This document shows positions 16,229 through 24,659 of a stretch of 64,000 nt of DNA, piece by piece (the first letter of the stretch is position 1; each line of letters starts with the position of its first letter). The translations under genes were made by a program, and so were the position numbers. The notes below the pieces were generated by a model. That model saw only the letters and a program-made list of their open reading frames with translations. It ran no database searches and had not been told where the DNA came from. This stretch comes from Allobosea sp. WAO (GTDB taxonomy: Bacteria; Pseudomonadota; Alphaproteobacteria; Rhizobiales; Beijerinckiaceae): NCBI RefSeq assembly GCF_001509835.1, contig NZ_JXTJ01000018.1:186001-250000 (forward strand), read 5' to 3'.

Positions 16229-17473
16229 ATGAACAAGCACCTTTCCAGCATCGATCCAGTCAAGCTCGACCGGCTGGCGCAGGTCGCCGTCAAGGTCGGC
16301 CTCAATCTGCAGGAGGGGCAGGACCTCTTTCTGACCGCGCCGCTGGCAGCGCTGCCGCTGGTGCGGCGCATAGCCGAGCACGCTTACAAGGCCGGCGCCG
16401 GCCTGGTGACACCGATCTTCTCCGATGAGGAGCTGACACTGGCGCGCTATCGCTATGGCAAGGATGCGAGCTTCGACCGCGCAGCGGGCTGGCTGCACGA
16501 GGGCGCCGCCAAGGCCTTTGCTGCCAACACCGCCCGCCTCGCCATCGTCGGCGACAACCCGATGCTGCTCGCCGGCGAGGACCCAACCAAGGTCGCCCGC
16601 GCCAACAAGGCAAATTCGGTCGCCTATCAGCCGGCGCTGGAGAAGATCGCCAATTTCGACATCAACTGGAACATCGTCGCCTATCCCGGCGCCGCCTGGG
16701 CCCGCCAGGTCTTCAAGGACGATGCCGAGGAGATCGCGGTCGCGCGGCTCGCCGAGGCGATCTTCGCGGCATCGCGCGTCGACCTGGACGACCCCGTCGC
16801 CGCCTGGGCCACCCATAACGCGGCCCTCGCCCAGCGCACGAAATGGCTGAACGGCGAGCGCTTCTCGGCCCTCCATTTCACCGGGCCCGGCACCGATCTG
16901 ACGGTCGGCCTCGCCGATGGCCATGAATGGCAGGGCGGTGCCTCGACCGCCAAGAACGGCGTCACCTGCAACGCCAACATCCCGACCGAGGAGGTCTTCA
17001 CCACCCCGCATGCGCGCCGGGTCGACGGTCATGTCTCCTCGACCAAGCCGCTCTCCTATCAGGGCACGCTGATCGACGACATCCAGGTGCGCTTCGTCGA
17101 CGGGCGCATCGTCGAGGCCAAGGCCTCGCGTGGCGAGGAGGTGCTGAACCGGGTGCTCGACACCGACGAGGGCGCCCGCCGCCTCGGCGAAGTGGCGCTG
17201 GTGCCGCATTCCTCGCCGATCTCGCAGAGCGGCATCCTGTTCTACAACACGCTCTTCGACGAGAACGCCTCCTGCCATATCGCGCTCGGCCAGTGCTACT
17301 CGAAGTGCTTCGTCGACGGCAGCACGCTGACGCCCGAACAGATCGCGGCGCAGGGCGGCAATAAGAGCCTGATCCATATCGACTGGATGATCGGCTCCGG
17401 CCAGATCGACATCGACGGTGTCAGGGCCGATGGCAGCCGTCTTCCGGTCTTCCGGAAGGGCGAATGGGCCTGA
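16229..17473 (+). CDS. M29 family aminopeptidase
   Basis: A 414-residue metallo-aminopeptidase of family M29 (AmpS/aminopeptidase T). Visible motifs are NIPTEEVFTTPH (Glu metal ligand), GEVALVPHSSPI (second Glu), ASCHIALGQCY (His and Tyr), and SLIHIDWMIGS (His and Asp). Family members use two divalent metal ions to remove N-terminal residues from short peptides in the cytosol. The gene follows the GGT-like gene and completes a peptide-use module that would turn imported gamma-glutamyl peptides into free amino acids. Full length for the family. Confidence 0.92.
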   Translation: MNKHLSSIDPVKLDRLAQVAVKVGLNLQEGQDLFLTAPLAALPLVRRIAEHAYKAGAGLVTPIFSDEELTLARYRYGKDASFDRAAGWLHEGAAKAFAANTARLAIVGDNPMLLAGEDPTKVARANKANSVAYQPALEKIANFDINWNIVAYPGAAWARQVFKDDAEEIAVARLAEAIFAASRVDLDDPVAAWATHNAALAQRTKWLNGERFSALHFTGPGTDLTVGLADGHEWQGGASTAKNGVTCNANIPTEEVFTTPHARRVDGHVSSTKPLSYQGTLIDDIQVRFVDGRIVEAKASRGEEVLNRVLDTDEGARRLGEVALVPHSSPISQSGILFYNTLFDENASCHIALGQCYSKCFVDGSTLTPEQIAAQGGNKSLIHIDWMIGSGQIDIDGVRADGSRLPVFRKGEWA

Positions 17474-17532
17474 TGGACGGGCTCGCGGCCGCCCGACCTA
17501 TACTGACCGGGCAGCAATGAAGCTGGTTCATT

Positions 17533-17568
17533 CGGTCATGGTCGGGACGATAGTTCCGACCATGACCG
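17533..17568. terminator. bidirectional terminator hairpin
   Basis: A perfect 13-bp inverted repeat (CGGTCATGGTCGG at 17533-17545, CCGACCATGACCG at 17556-17568) with a 10-nt loop lies between the convergent aminopeptidase and nicB-like genes. No long T run follows, so it may act as a weak or Rho-assisted terminator. Confidence 0.6.
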
Positions 17569-17574
17569 GCGAGC

Positions 17575-20500
17575 TCAATGCGTTGTCTTGCGCGCCCTTG
17601 CCACTGCGGCGTCGATCCCCTCCCAGCCCGGCTTCCCGGGCGCGAAGCGGGCGCGCAGATAGCCGGCCAGCTCGGCGATCTGCCGGTCGTCGAGCGCCGT
17701 CGCGAAGGAGGGCATCGAGCCGATGCCGTGCTGGCCGCCCTCCAGCAGCATGTTGACGAGATTGGTCGGCGTCGCGGCATGGAGCTTCGACGACAGGCCG
17801 AGCGCCGGCCCGGCATTGACGAGCGGCGCCGCGCGGCCGGGCTCGTGGCAGGCGGCGCAGGCGCCCTGATAAAGGCGCGCGACCGGCGAGGTCGCGGGAT
17901 TGGCGGCAGCGCTGGTGGCGAGCTCGATCCGGCCCGCGCGGGCTTCGACCTCGGCGTCCGGTAGCGGCTCGCTGAGCGAGGCGAGATAGGTCGCCATCGC
18001 CCTGATGTCGGCATCCGGCAACTCCTTGAGCTCAGCGATTACCGGCGCCATCGGCCCGGCCGCGGCGCCGTGATGCTGCGAGCTTCCGGTGCGCAGATAG
18101 GCATAGAGTTCGGCTTCGCTCCACGGGATCGGTCCGGCCGAGGCTTTGGTCAGAGCCGGCGCCTCCCAGCCTTCGGCCTCGCCGCCGGTGAGATAGGCAC
18201 TGCCGCTGCGCTCGGCTCCGAGCGCGTTGCGCGGCGTGTGGCAGGCGCTGCAATGGCCGAGCCCGTCGACGAGATAGCGGCCGCGATTCCACTCGGCCGA
18301 GCGGGCCGGCTCCGGCTTGAGTTCGCCCTGCGGCCGGAACAGCAGGTTCCAACCGGCCATCAGCGGGCGCAGGTTGAAGGGGAAGGTCATCCGGCTCGGC
18401 TGGTTTTCCTGCCGCACTGCTGGCTGCGACATCAGGAAGGCGTAGAGCGCCTGCAGGTCGGCCTCGCTGGTCCTGGCGTAGTTCGCATAAGGGAAGGCCG
18501 GGTAGAGATGGCGACCATCGCGATGGAGGCCGGCGCGCATCGCCCGCTCGAAAGCCGGGTAGGACCAGTTGCCGATGCCGGTTTCCGGATCGGGCGTGAT
18601 GTTGGTGGTCATCACCGTACCGAAGGGCGTCTCGAGCGGAAAGCCGCCGGCATAGGGCACGCCGTCCTTGGCCGTATGGCAGACGGCACAGGCGCCGAGC
18701 GCGGCGAGCTGACGGCCCCGTTCGATCGTCGCGGCCGACCAGGTCGCAGGATCGGGCCGGGTGATCGGCGCGATCGCGGGGGCAATCGCGAGCGAGACCG
18801 CGGCAAAGCCTGTGGCTCCGGCGAAGGCCGCGCCGAGCTTGCTCCACAGGCCGAAGCGCGGGGGCCTTTCCGGCAGCTGCGGTGCGGCGGGCGCTGCCGG
18901 CGGCAACTGCCCGAGACCGGCGAGCACGCGCTCGGGCGTTAGCGGCAATTCGCGGAAGCGCACGCCGGTCGCGTCATAGACGGCGTTGACGATGGCGGCG
19001 GCGCTCGGGACGGAGGCCGACTCGCCGGCTCCCAGCGGCGCCTCATGCTGCTTGTCGACGAGCAGCACGTCGATCGCCGGCAATTCCGGGAAGGTCAGCA
19101 CCGGATAGGCGCCCCAATCCCGGGCGGCGACGGCGGTGGTCTGCGAGAAGCTCACCTCCTCGCGCAGCACGCGGCTGGTCGACTGCAGGACATTGCCGTG
19201 GATCTGATGGGTCACGCCGGCCGGGTTGACGATCATGCCGGTGTCCTGGCCGACGGTGACGCGGCTGACCGTGACCTCGCCGGTTGTCCGGTTGACCGCG
19301 ACATCGGCGACCCAGGCGGCCCAGGCGGCGCCGACGCCCGGCCAGCTGCCATGGACATAGCGCGCCTGGGCGAAGCCGCGGCCGCGCAGGATCTCGCCAT
19401 CGGCCTCCATGCGCGGGCCGACATGCGGCTGCCAATCTGCGCGTTCGGCGGTCGCCCGCGTCAGCTCGGCGGCGCGCTCGTCATTGATATGGCGCAGGCG
19501 GAATTCGACGGGATCGACGCCGGCCTCATGGGCGAGCTCATCGATATAGCTCTCATGGGCAAAGACGTTCGGCATGGCCGAGACGCCGCGCAGCCAGGAG
19601 GCGCGGACGATCGGCGGCATGTCATAGGCCGTCAGCCGCATGTTCTCGTAATTGTAGGACGGGATCGCCGTGCGATCGCCCATGCGCAGCGTCGCCGGCT
19701 GGTTGGGGATGCGCCCGGTCAGCAGCAGGGCCAGCGTCGGCGCCGCGTTCGACGGGTACCAGGTGTGGAAGTCATAGGCCGGCAGCGAGCCACCGGAGCC
19801 GAGCCCGCCCTTGATGTCGATCAGCTGGGCGGCGCCCTTCGGCTCCCAGAGATGCTCCTGTTCGCGGGTGAGCTGGACCCGCACCGGCGCGCCGACGGCG
19901 CGCGAGAGCAGCACGGCATCGGCGGCGACGTCGTCGGCGCAGTTGCGGCCATAGCAGCCGGCGGCTTCGTGGCGGACGATGTCGATCTGCTCGCGCGGCA
20001 GGCCGGTGAGCAAAGCGAGATCGTTCTGCAGCGGGAAGGGGTTCTGGCTGCCGGTCCAGACGGTGATCCCGTCGGCGCGCACATCGGCGACGGCGCAGGA
20101 CGGGCCGATCGAGCCATGCATGTGGTAGGGCCAGACATAGGTGCGGTCGAGCCGCTTCTCGAGCGTGCCGAGCGCGGCGTCGACATCGCCTTCGTCGACC
20201 AGCAGGCGTGGGGTCGAGGGATGGGCGCGCAGGGCCTGGGCGACGTCGGAGAGGTCCGGCGGCGTGAAGGAGCGCCACTCCGCCTTCAGCGCGAGCGCCG
20301 CTTCCGCAGCCTGTTCCTCGCGCTCGGCGACGATGCCGATGAAATCGCCCTCGACGACGAGGGCGCGGATGCCGGGAATGCCGGCGATCGAATCGCGGTC
20401 GACCGAGACCAGGCTGCGTCCGACGAAATCGCCGGCATCCATGCCGGAATAGGGCGGGCGAACGACGCGGCCATGCAGCATGCCGGGTACGCGGACGTCG

Positions 20501-21123
20501 TGGACATAGACGAAGCTGCCATCGACCTTGGCGGGGATGTCGACCCGCGCGACCGATCGGCCGATCAGCATGTGATGATCCATCGGCTTGAACGCTGCGC
20601 TCTCGGCCAGCGGCAGCAGCAGGCGTTCATTGGCGAGCAGCGTGTCGAGGTCGATGGCCGGTGCTGTGCCCTCGCCGCGATAGAGCCGGCCGTCGCGCAG
20701 GCTGATCTCGTCCTCGGCGCAGGCGAGCGCGGCGGCGGCGAGCGCGATCAGCCGGGCGCGGATCTGGGTTGCGCCGATCCGCATCGCCACCGAGGTGACC
20801 TGGATCGTCTCGCTGGCGATGGTCGCGCCCTGGTCCGGCGTATCGGCGGTGTCGCCAAGCACCATCTCGACGGCGTCGAAGGGAAAGTCGAGCTCCTCCG
20901 CCACCATCTGGGCGAGCGCGGTGCGGATGCCGGTGCCGAGATCGACATGGCCGCAGAAGGCGACGACGCGTCCCTCGGCGGTAAGGCAGACATGCAGGTC
21001 GAGCGCACTCTCGGAGGCATCGCCCGCAGGCGCCCCCTTGCGTGGCGCGACCACGGCGATAATGCCGCCGCGCTGAAGCAGCGCCTGGCGGGAGAGGGAA
21101 GGCGGCGGTGTGCTGTTGGTCAT
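17575..21123 (-). CDS. nicB: nicotinate dehydrogenase large subunit-like: molybdopterin domains plus three cytochrome c domains
   Basis: An 1182-residue fusion. Residues 1 to about 750 are the xanthine-oxidase-type molybdopterin domains (LGTGIRTALAQMVAEEL; the catalytic-Glu region GAGESASVPSAAAI). A hydrophobic segment (GAAFAGATGFAAVSLAIAP) then leads into three cytochrome c domains with CAVCH, CSACH and CAACH heme sites. Length and order match Pseudomonas putida NicB, which with NicA hydroxylates nicotinate to 6-hydroxynicotinate and passes electrons through its hemes to the respiratory chain. Isoquinoline and aldehyde dehydrogenases share parts of this layout, so the substrate is inferred from the enamidase nearby. 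The ATG at 21123 overlaps the nicA-like stop by 4 bp. Confidence 0.82.
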   Translation of the reverse strand: MTNSTPPPSLSRQALLQRGGIIAVVAPRKGAPAGDASESALDLHVCLTAEGRVVAFCGHVDLGTGIRTALAQMVAEELDFPFDAVEMVLGDTADTPDQGATIASETIQVTSVAMRIGATQIRARLIALAAAALACAEDEISLRDGRLYRGEGTAPAIDLDTLLANERLLLPLAESAAFKPMDHHMLIGRSVARVDIPAKVDGSFVYVHDVRVPGMLHGRVVRPPYSGMDAGDFVGRSLVSVDRDSIAGIPGIRALVVEGDFIGIVAEREEQAAEAALALKAEWRSFTPPDLSDVAQALRAHPSTPRLLVDEGDVDAALGTLEKRLDRTYVWPYHMHGSIGPSCAVADVRADGITVWTGSQNPFPLQNDLALLTGLPREQIDIVRHEAAGCYGRNCADDVAADAVLLSRAVGAPVRVQLTREQEHLWEPKGAAQLIDIKGGLGSGGSLPAYDFHTWYPSNAAPTLALLLTGRIPNQPATLRMGDRTAIPSYNYENMRLTAYDMPPIVRASWLRGVSAMPNVFAHESYIDELAHEAGVDPVEFRLRHINDERAAELTRATAERADWQPHVGPRMEADGEILRGRGFAQARYVHGSWPGVGAAWAAWVADVAVNRTTGEVTVSRVTVGQDTGMIVNPAGVTHQIHGNVLQSTSRVLREEVSFSQTTAVAARDWGAYPVLTFPELPAIDVLLVDKQHEAPLGAGESASVPSAAAIVNAVYDATGVRFRELPLTPERVLAGLGQLPPAAPAAPQLPERPPRFGLWSKLGAAFAGATGFAAVSLAIAPAIAPITRPDPATWSAATIERGRQLAALGACAVCHTAKDGVPYAGGFPLETPFGTVMTTNITPDPETGIGNWSYPAFERAMRAGLHRDGRHLYPAFPYANYARTSEADLQALYAFLMSQPAVRQENQPSRMTFPFNLRPLMAGWNLLFRPQGELKPEPARSAEWNRGRYLVDGLGHCSACHTPRNALGAERSGSAYLTGGEAEGWEAPALTKASAGPIPWSEAELYAYLRTGSSQHHGAAAGPMAPVIAELKELPDADIRAMATYLASLSEPLPDAEVEARAGRIELATSAAANPATSPVARLYQGACAACHEPGRAAPLVNAGPALGLSSKLHAATPTNLVNMLLEGGQHGIGSMPSFATALDDRQIAELAGYLRARFAPGKPGWEGIDAAVARARKTTH

Positions 21124-21614
21124 GGTTCGGCCGTTTCGCTGGCCCGGCAGCGCTCGGCGGCGAGCATCACGGCCCTGACGATCTCGACATGGGTGCCGCA
21201 GCGGCAAAGATTATAGCGCAGGGCCTCGCGCACCTCAGCCTCGCTCGGCGCCGGGTTCACGGTGAGGAAGGCCTTGGCGGTCATGATCATGCCGTTGATG
21301 CAGTAGCCGCACTGCGCGGCCTGGGCGTCGATGAAGGCCTGCTGGACCGGATCGGGCCGATCGCCATCGCCGAGCCCTTCCAAGGTGACGATCTCGCGCG
21401 ACTCTGCGAGGCGGACCGGCAGCGCGCAGGCGCGGGCGGCGATGCCATCGACCTGCACCGTGCAGGCGCCGCATTCGCCGAGGCCGCAGCCGAATTTCGG
21501 GCCGTTGAGGCAGATATCGTTGCGCAGGAAGAAGAGCAGGGGGGTCTGGGGCTCACCCTCGACGAGGTGATCGGCGCCGTTGACGCGCAGGGCGAAGCGC
21601 CGCGTCGTTCTCAT
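21120..21614 (-). CDS. nicA: nicotinate dehydrogenase small subunit-like, [2Fe-2S] protein
   Basis: A 164-residue electron-transfer subunit of the xanthine oxidase family. The plant-type cluster is KFGCGLGECGACTVQ with a further Cys at ARAC; the second, four-helix cluster is CGYCINGM plus LCRCGTH. It carries electrons from the molybdenum site of the large subunit to the hemes. Length agrees with P. putida NicA. I start at the ATG at 21614 (MRTTRRFALRVNG); the frame is open to 21701, but that would run through the operator-like site at 21675. The gene is coupled to nicB by an ATGA overlap. Confidence 0.87.
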   Translation of the reverse strand: MRTTRRFALRVNGADHLVEGEPQTPLLFFLRNDICLNGPKFGCGLGECGACTVQVDGIAARACALPVRLAESREIVTLEGLGDGDRPDPVQQAFIDAQAAQCGYCINGMIMTAKAFLTVNPAPSEAEVREALRYNLCRCGTHVEIVRAVMLAAERCRASETAEP

Positions 21615-21674
21615 GGCTCGCCCAGGCGGGGCGAGACGCCTTTGATCGCGATTGTCGTCACGTGACCCAAATCG

Positions 21675-21718
21675 TTCGTATGCGAATGAGAATAATGACA
21701 AGTCGCGGCGCGCGGCAA
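21675..21718 (-). promoter_or_regulatory. predicted nicAB promoter with operator-like palindrome
   Basis: On the minus strand, TTGCCG (21718-21713) and TATTCT (21694-21689) have an 18-bp spacing and could be -35 and -10 boxes. The imperfect palindrome TTCGTATGCGAA (plus-strand text, 21675-21686) follows at once. The same palindrome type and geometry occurs at 23143 and 28031. Promoter activity is inferred. Confidence 0.5.
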
Positions 21719-21746
21719 GCGGGATTTGAGGCCAGGAAGCGCGCTG

Positions 21747-21845
21747 CCGTCATACTCGCCTTCGTGGCGAGCATCCACGTCCTGAACGCGCCCTCGCCGA
21801 CAGAAGCGAAGACGTGGGTGGTCGGCACAAGGCCGACCATGACGG
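21747..21845. repeat. nested inverted-repeat element upstream of nicA
   Basis: In the 252-bp gap between the nicA-like and enamidase genes lie nested arms: CCGTCAT (21747) with ATGACGG (21839), CCACGTC (21775) with GACGTGG (21811), and a terminal hairpin GGTCGGC-ACAAG-GCCGACC (21820-21838). No coding sequence is apparent. It resembles a dispersed palindromic unit, and it may also serve as the enamidase terminator. Confidence 0.5.
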
Positions 21846-21866
21846 TATGGAGCGAGGACCGCCCGA

Positions 21867-23063
21867 TTAGTGCTGGACGGACGGGATCTTCTCGGCCGGC
21901 GGCGTGTTGCGGCTGATGCCGCTGCGCACGATGCCGTCGATCACGATCATGCCGATGCCAGGCAGGTCGCCGAGCTGGATCGAGTCGAGAAAGTTCTTTC
22001 CAGCCGAGTGCTGGGCCTTGTCCATGAAGACGAAATCGGCGCTGCGCCCGATCTCGATCAGCCCGCAATCGAGGCTGCGCATGCGGGCGGTGTTGCCGGT
22101 GGCGAAGCAGAAGGCGACCTCGGCCGGGACATCGCCGAGCGAGGACAGCATCGAGACCATGCGGACGATGCCGAGCGGCTGAACGCCGGAGCCGGCCGGT
22201 CCGTCGGTGCCGAGGATGACGCGCTGCAATTCGCCCATCTCGCGGGCGACGCGCAGCGTGTAGAGCGCGGCGCGCTCATTGCCGTTATGGACGAGTTCGA
22301 GGCCCCGCTTGCAGCCCTCGCAGATGCAGCGGATCTCCTTGTCAGGCAAGGCGGTATGGCCGCCATTGATGTGGCCGACGACATCGGTATCGGCTTCCAG
22401 CACGACGTCGGCGCCGATCAGGCCGGATCCCGGAATCGAGGGGCCGCCGGTGTGGATGGTCGACTGGATGCCGTATTTGCGGGCCCAGGCCACCATCTCT
22501 TTTGCCCGCGCGCCGTCCTTGACGCCGCCGAGTCCGACCTCGCCGAGCAGCTTCACGCCGGCATCGGCCAGGTCCTTGAAGTCCTGCTCGACCATGCCGG
22601 GCTCGATCACCGGCGCGCCGGCATGGATCTTGACGCCGCCGGGGCGGAAGGCGGTGAAGGCACGCTGCGCATAGATCGCCATGGCCTTGAGGCCGACGAT
22701 GTCCTTGGGCCGGCCGGGGGTGTGGACCTCGCCGGCCGAGATCATGGTGGTGACGCCGCCATGCATGGTCGAGTCGATCCAGCCGAGCTGGTTCTGGCGC
22801 GGCGTCCAGTCGCCGGCGACCGGGTGGACATGGCTGTCGATCAGGCCGGGCGAGAGCACGGTGCCATGGGCGTCGATCACGGTGTCGGCCTGGTCGGTGT
22901 CGAGATCCTTGAAGCGGCCGACCGCGGCGATCCTGCCGCCGATGGCGATGAGCGTGTCGGCGTCCAGGATCGGGCGCTCGATGTCGCCCGAGAGCATCAA
23001 GCCGATATTCTTGATGACCAGCTTGTGGTTGGCGCCGACTGTCGCCGTCTGCAGTTCAGCCAT
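21867..23063 (-). CDS. enamidase-like amidohydrolase (6-oxo-1,4,5,6-tetrahydronicotinate hydrolase)
   Basis: A 398-residue member of the amidohydrolase superfamily. It shares many specific segments with Eubacterium barkeri enamidase as I remember it: IKNIG near the start, HGGVTTMISAG, GRPKD, HTGGPSIPGS, HINGG, GDLPGIGMIVIDG and the end SRNTPPAEK. Metal ligands are the HVH pair (SHVHPVAG), a Glu in GEVGLGG, His in HTGG and HINGG, and Asp in LGTDGPAG. Enamidase opens 1,4,5,6-tetrahydro-6-oxonicotinate to 2-formylglutarate and ammonia, the third step of reductive nicotinate breakdown. It lies beside nicAB-like genes and is divergent from a ferredoxin gene. The family call is strong; the substrate is inferred from similarity and context. 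Confidence 0.82.
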   Translation of the reverse strand: MAELQTATVGANHKLVIKNIGLMLSGDIERPILDADTLIAIGGRIAAVGRFKDLDTDQADTVIDAHGTVLSPGLIDSHVHPVAGDWTPRQNQLGWIDSTMHGGVTTMISAGEVHTPGRPKDIVGLKAMAIYAQRAFTAFRPGGVKIHAGAPVIEPGMVEQDFKDLADAGVKLLGEVGLGGVKDGARAKEMVAWARKYGIQSTIHTGGPSIPGSGLIGADVVLEADTDVVGHINGGHTALPDKEIRCICEGCKRGLELVHNGNERAALYTLRVAREMGELQRVILGTDGPAGSGVQPLGIVRMVSMLSSLGDVPAEVAFCFATGNTARMRSLDCGLIEIGRSADFVFMDKAQHSAGKNFLDSIQLGDLPGIGMIVIDGIVRSGISRNTPPAEKIPSVQH

Positions 23064-23112
23064 CTCGTTCCGCCCTCTGAAGCCCTAGATATCCTCTCCG
23101 TCCCGAACCCGA

Positions 23113-23186
23113 TTGACAAGTGAGATCGAAGGCGGCATATCGTTTGTGTACGAACAAGTTTTGCACCCACCTTCCCAGCCTGTCAA
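23113..23186. promoter_or_regulatory. symmetrical divergent promoter with shared operator
   Basis: The gap between the enamidase and ferredoxin genes has TTGACA on the plus strand (23113-23118) and TTGACA on the minus strand (23186-23181). A palindrome-like TTTGTGTACGAA (23143-23154) lies midway. Each -35 box stands 17 bp from a weak -10 (CATATC on plus; CAAAAC on minus), and both -10 boxes abut the central site. One bound repressor would block both promoters. The boxes are seen directly; function is inferred. Confidence 0.6.
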
Positions 23187-23202
23187 GCGGCAAGGATCCC
23201 GC

Positions 23203-23532
23203 ATGGCCTTCGCAGTGACCAGCGCCTGCATTCGCTGCAAATACATGGATTGCGTCGAAGTCTGTCCGGTGGACTGCTTCTACGAAGGCGAGAACATGCT
23301 CGTCATCCATCCGGACGAGTGCATCGATTGCGGTGTCTGCGAGCCGGAATGCCCGGCGGAAGCTATCGTTGCCGACAATGCCGAGGGCGCTGCCGAATGG
23401 CTTGCCCTCAACGCCAGGCTGGCGCCGCTCTGGCCGAACATCACTGAGAAGGGCGAGCCGCCTTCCGACGCCGATGCGTGGAAGGGAATACCGGACAAGA
23501 TAGACCTGCTTTCCGAACGCGCCGCGACGTGA
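23203..23532 (+). CDS. fdxA: 7Fe ferredoxin, FdxA/FdI type
   Basis: A 109-residue ferredoxin nearly collinear with Azotobacter vinelandii ferredoxin I. C9-x2-C12-x4-C17-x3-C21-P and CIDCGVCEPECP supply ligands for one [3Fe-4S] and one [4Fe-4S] cluster, and WPNITEK is in the C-terminal extension. I start at the ATG at 23203 (MAFAVTSACIRC) with AAGGAT before it; the frame is open upstream, but that part overlaps the promoter. It shares a divergent promoter with the enamidase gene and is followed by its likely reductase. 6-Hydroxynicotinate reductase is ferredoxin-dependent, so this protein could supply electrons to that step. Confidence 0.92.
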   Translation: MAFAVTSACIRCKYMDCVEVCPVDCFYEGENMLVIHPDECIDCGVCEPECPAEAIVADNAEGAAEWLALNARLAPLWPNITEKGEPPSDADAWKGIPDKIDLLSERAAT

Positions 23533-23592
23533 TATGCGGATGACGGCGTCCAATAATCTGCTTTTTCGCTAGACTATCCGGGGATCTACGAG

Positions 23593-24366
23593 ATGAGCAA
23601 TTTCTACGAGGAGCGCGTGCTCAGCGTCCACCACTGGACGGACACGCTCTTCAGCTTCACGACGACCCGCGACACGACGTTTCGCTTCAAGAACGGCCAG
23701 TTCACGATGATCGGTATCAAGGTGAACGAGAAGCCGCTCCTGCGCGCCTATAGCGTGGTCAGCACCAATTACGACGAGAATCTCGAATTCTTCTCGATCA
23801 AGGTGCCGGACGGGCCGCTGACCTCGCGCCTGCAGAACCTGCAGGTCGGTGATCCCATCATCATCGGCAAGAAGGCGACGGGCACGCTGGTGCTCGACAA
23901 CCTCAAGGACGGCAAGCGGCTGTTCCTGCTCGGCACCGGCACGGGGCTCGCGCCCTTCCTGTCGCTGATCCGCGATCCCGAGACCTATGAGCGCTACGAG
24001 AAGGTGGTGCTGGTGCATGGCTGCCGGCAGGTCGCCGAGCTCGCCTATGGCGAGCAGATTACCCAGCACCTGCCGAATGACGAGTTCCTCGGCGAGATGA
24101 TCCGCGAGCAGCTGATCTATTATCCGACGGTGACGCGCGAGCCCTTCCGCAATCGCGGCCGCATCACCGATCTCCTGACCTCCGGCCAGATCTTCGAGGA
24201 TATCGGCCAGGGGCCGCTCGACCCTGCCAGCGACCGCTTCATGCTCTGCGGCAGCCCGCAGATGCTGGTCGATCTCAAGCAGATCTTCGAGTCCCACGGC
24301 ATGGAAGAGGGCAACCATGGCGAGGCCGGCGACTATGTGATCGAGCGCGCCTTCGTCGAGCGCTGA
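23593..24366 (+). CDS. fpr: ferredoxin--NADP+ reductase
   Basis: A 257-residue bacterial-type FPR. MSNFYEERVLSVHHW at the start and RAYSVVS (FAD-binding) near residue 53 are diagnostic, as is LLGTGTGLAPFLSLI (NADP-binding glycine motif) near residue 117. The YVIERAFVER end is the typical C-terminal extension that stacks on the flavin. It transfers electrons between NADPH and ferredoxin or flavodoxin in the cytosol. It lies 60 bp after the ferredoxin gene with no separate promoter seen. Pairing with FdxA and divergent linkage to the enamidase suggest supply of low-potential electrons to a reductase in nicotinate breakdown. Confidence 0.92.
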   Translation: MSNFYEERVLSVHHWTDTLFSFTTTRDTTFRFKNGQFTMIGIKVNEKPLLRAYSVVSTNYDENLEFFSIKVPDGPLTSRLQNLQVGDPIIIGKKATGTLVLDNLKDGKRLFLLGTGTGLAPFLSLIRDPETYERYEKVVLVHGCRQVAELAYGEQITQHLPNDEFLGEMIREQLIYYPTVTREPFRNRGRITDLLTSGQIFEDIGQGPLDPASDRFMLCGSPQMLVDLKQIFESHGMEEGNHGEAGDYVIERAFVER

Positions 24367-24397
24367 GCCGACCACTTTAAACCAGCCGAGAATGCAG

Positions 24398-24430
24398 ACG
24401 GCCGGTCCGATCCACGGACCGGCCGTTTCC
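24398..24430 (+). terminator. Rho-independent terminator after fpr
   Basis: ACGGCCGGTCCG (24398-24409) pairs with CGGACCGGCCGT (24415-24426) around a 5-nt loop, followed by TTTCC. A 12-bp GC-rich stem 32 bp past the fpr stop is a good terminator candidate. Confidence 0.75.
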
Positions 24431-24573
24431 GTTCGTGCCGGGCCCAGCGCCTTAAGGTTCCGGGCCTCCTTCGGCGCTTGTCCTCGGTTGCTGCGGCTCT
24501 GGCCCACACACAATAGGGGTCTAGGGACGTAATTGCCTGGGCTGCCAGAGAAGGAAGGGCAGGGGCCGAAACG

Positions 24574-24606
24574 GAAAATCCCGGGTCGCTTTTCGGCGCC
24601 CGGGAT
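24574..24606 (-). terminator. Rho-independent terminator after the NitT/TauT ABC operon
   Basis: Read on the minus strand, ATCCCGGG and CCCGGGAT arms (24606-24599 and 24585-24578) enclose a 13-nt loop and are followed by TTTTCC. It lies 54 bp past the last permease stop. The remaining sequence between this and the fpr terminator shows nothing recognisable. Confidence 0.65.
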
Positions 24607-24659
24607 GAGGAGGTTCCGTGGTGTCGGAGCCTGATCGCTGCTGCCGCCAGGGGGCTGGC

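Noticed and set aside
19045..21216. 723-codon plus-strand frame inside nicB
   Set aside because: Antisense to molybdopterin motifs that are plainly conserved on the minus strand.
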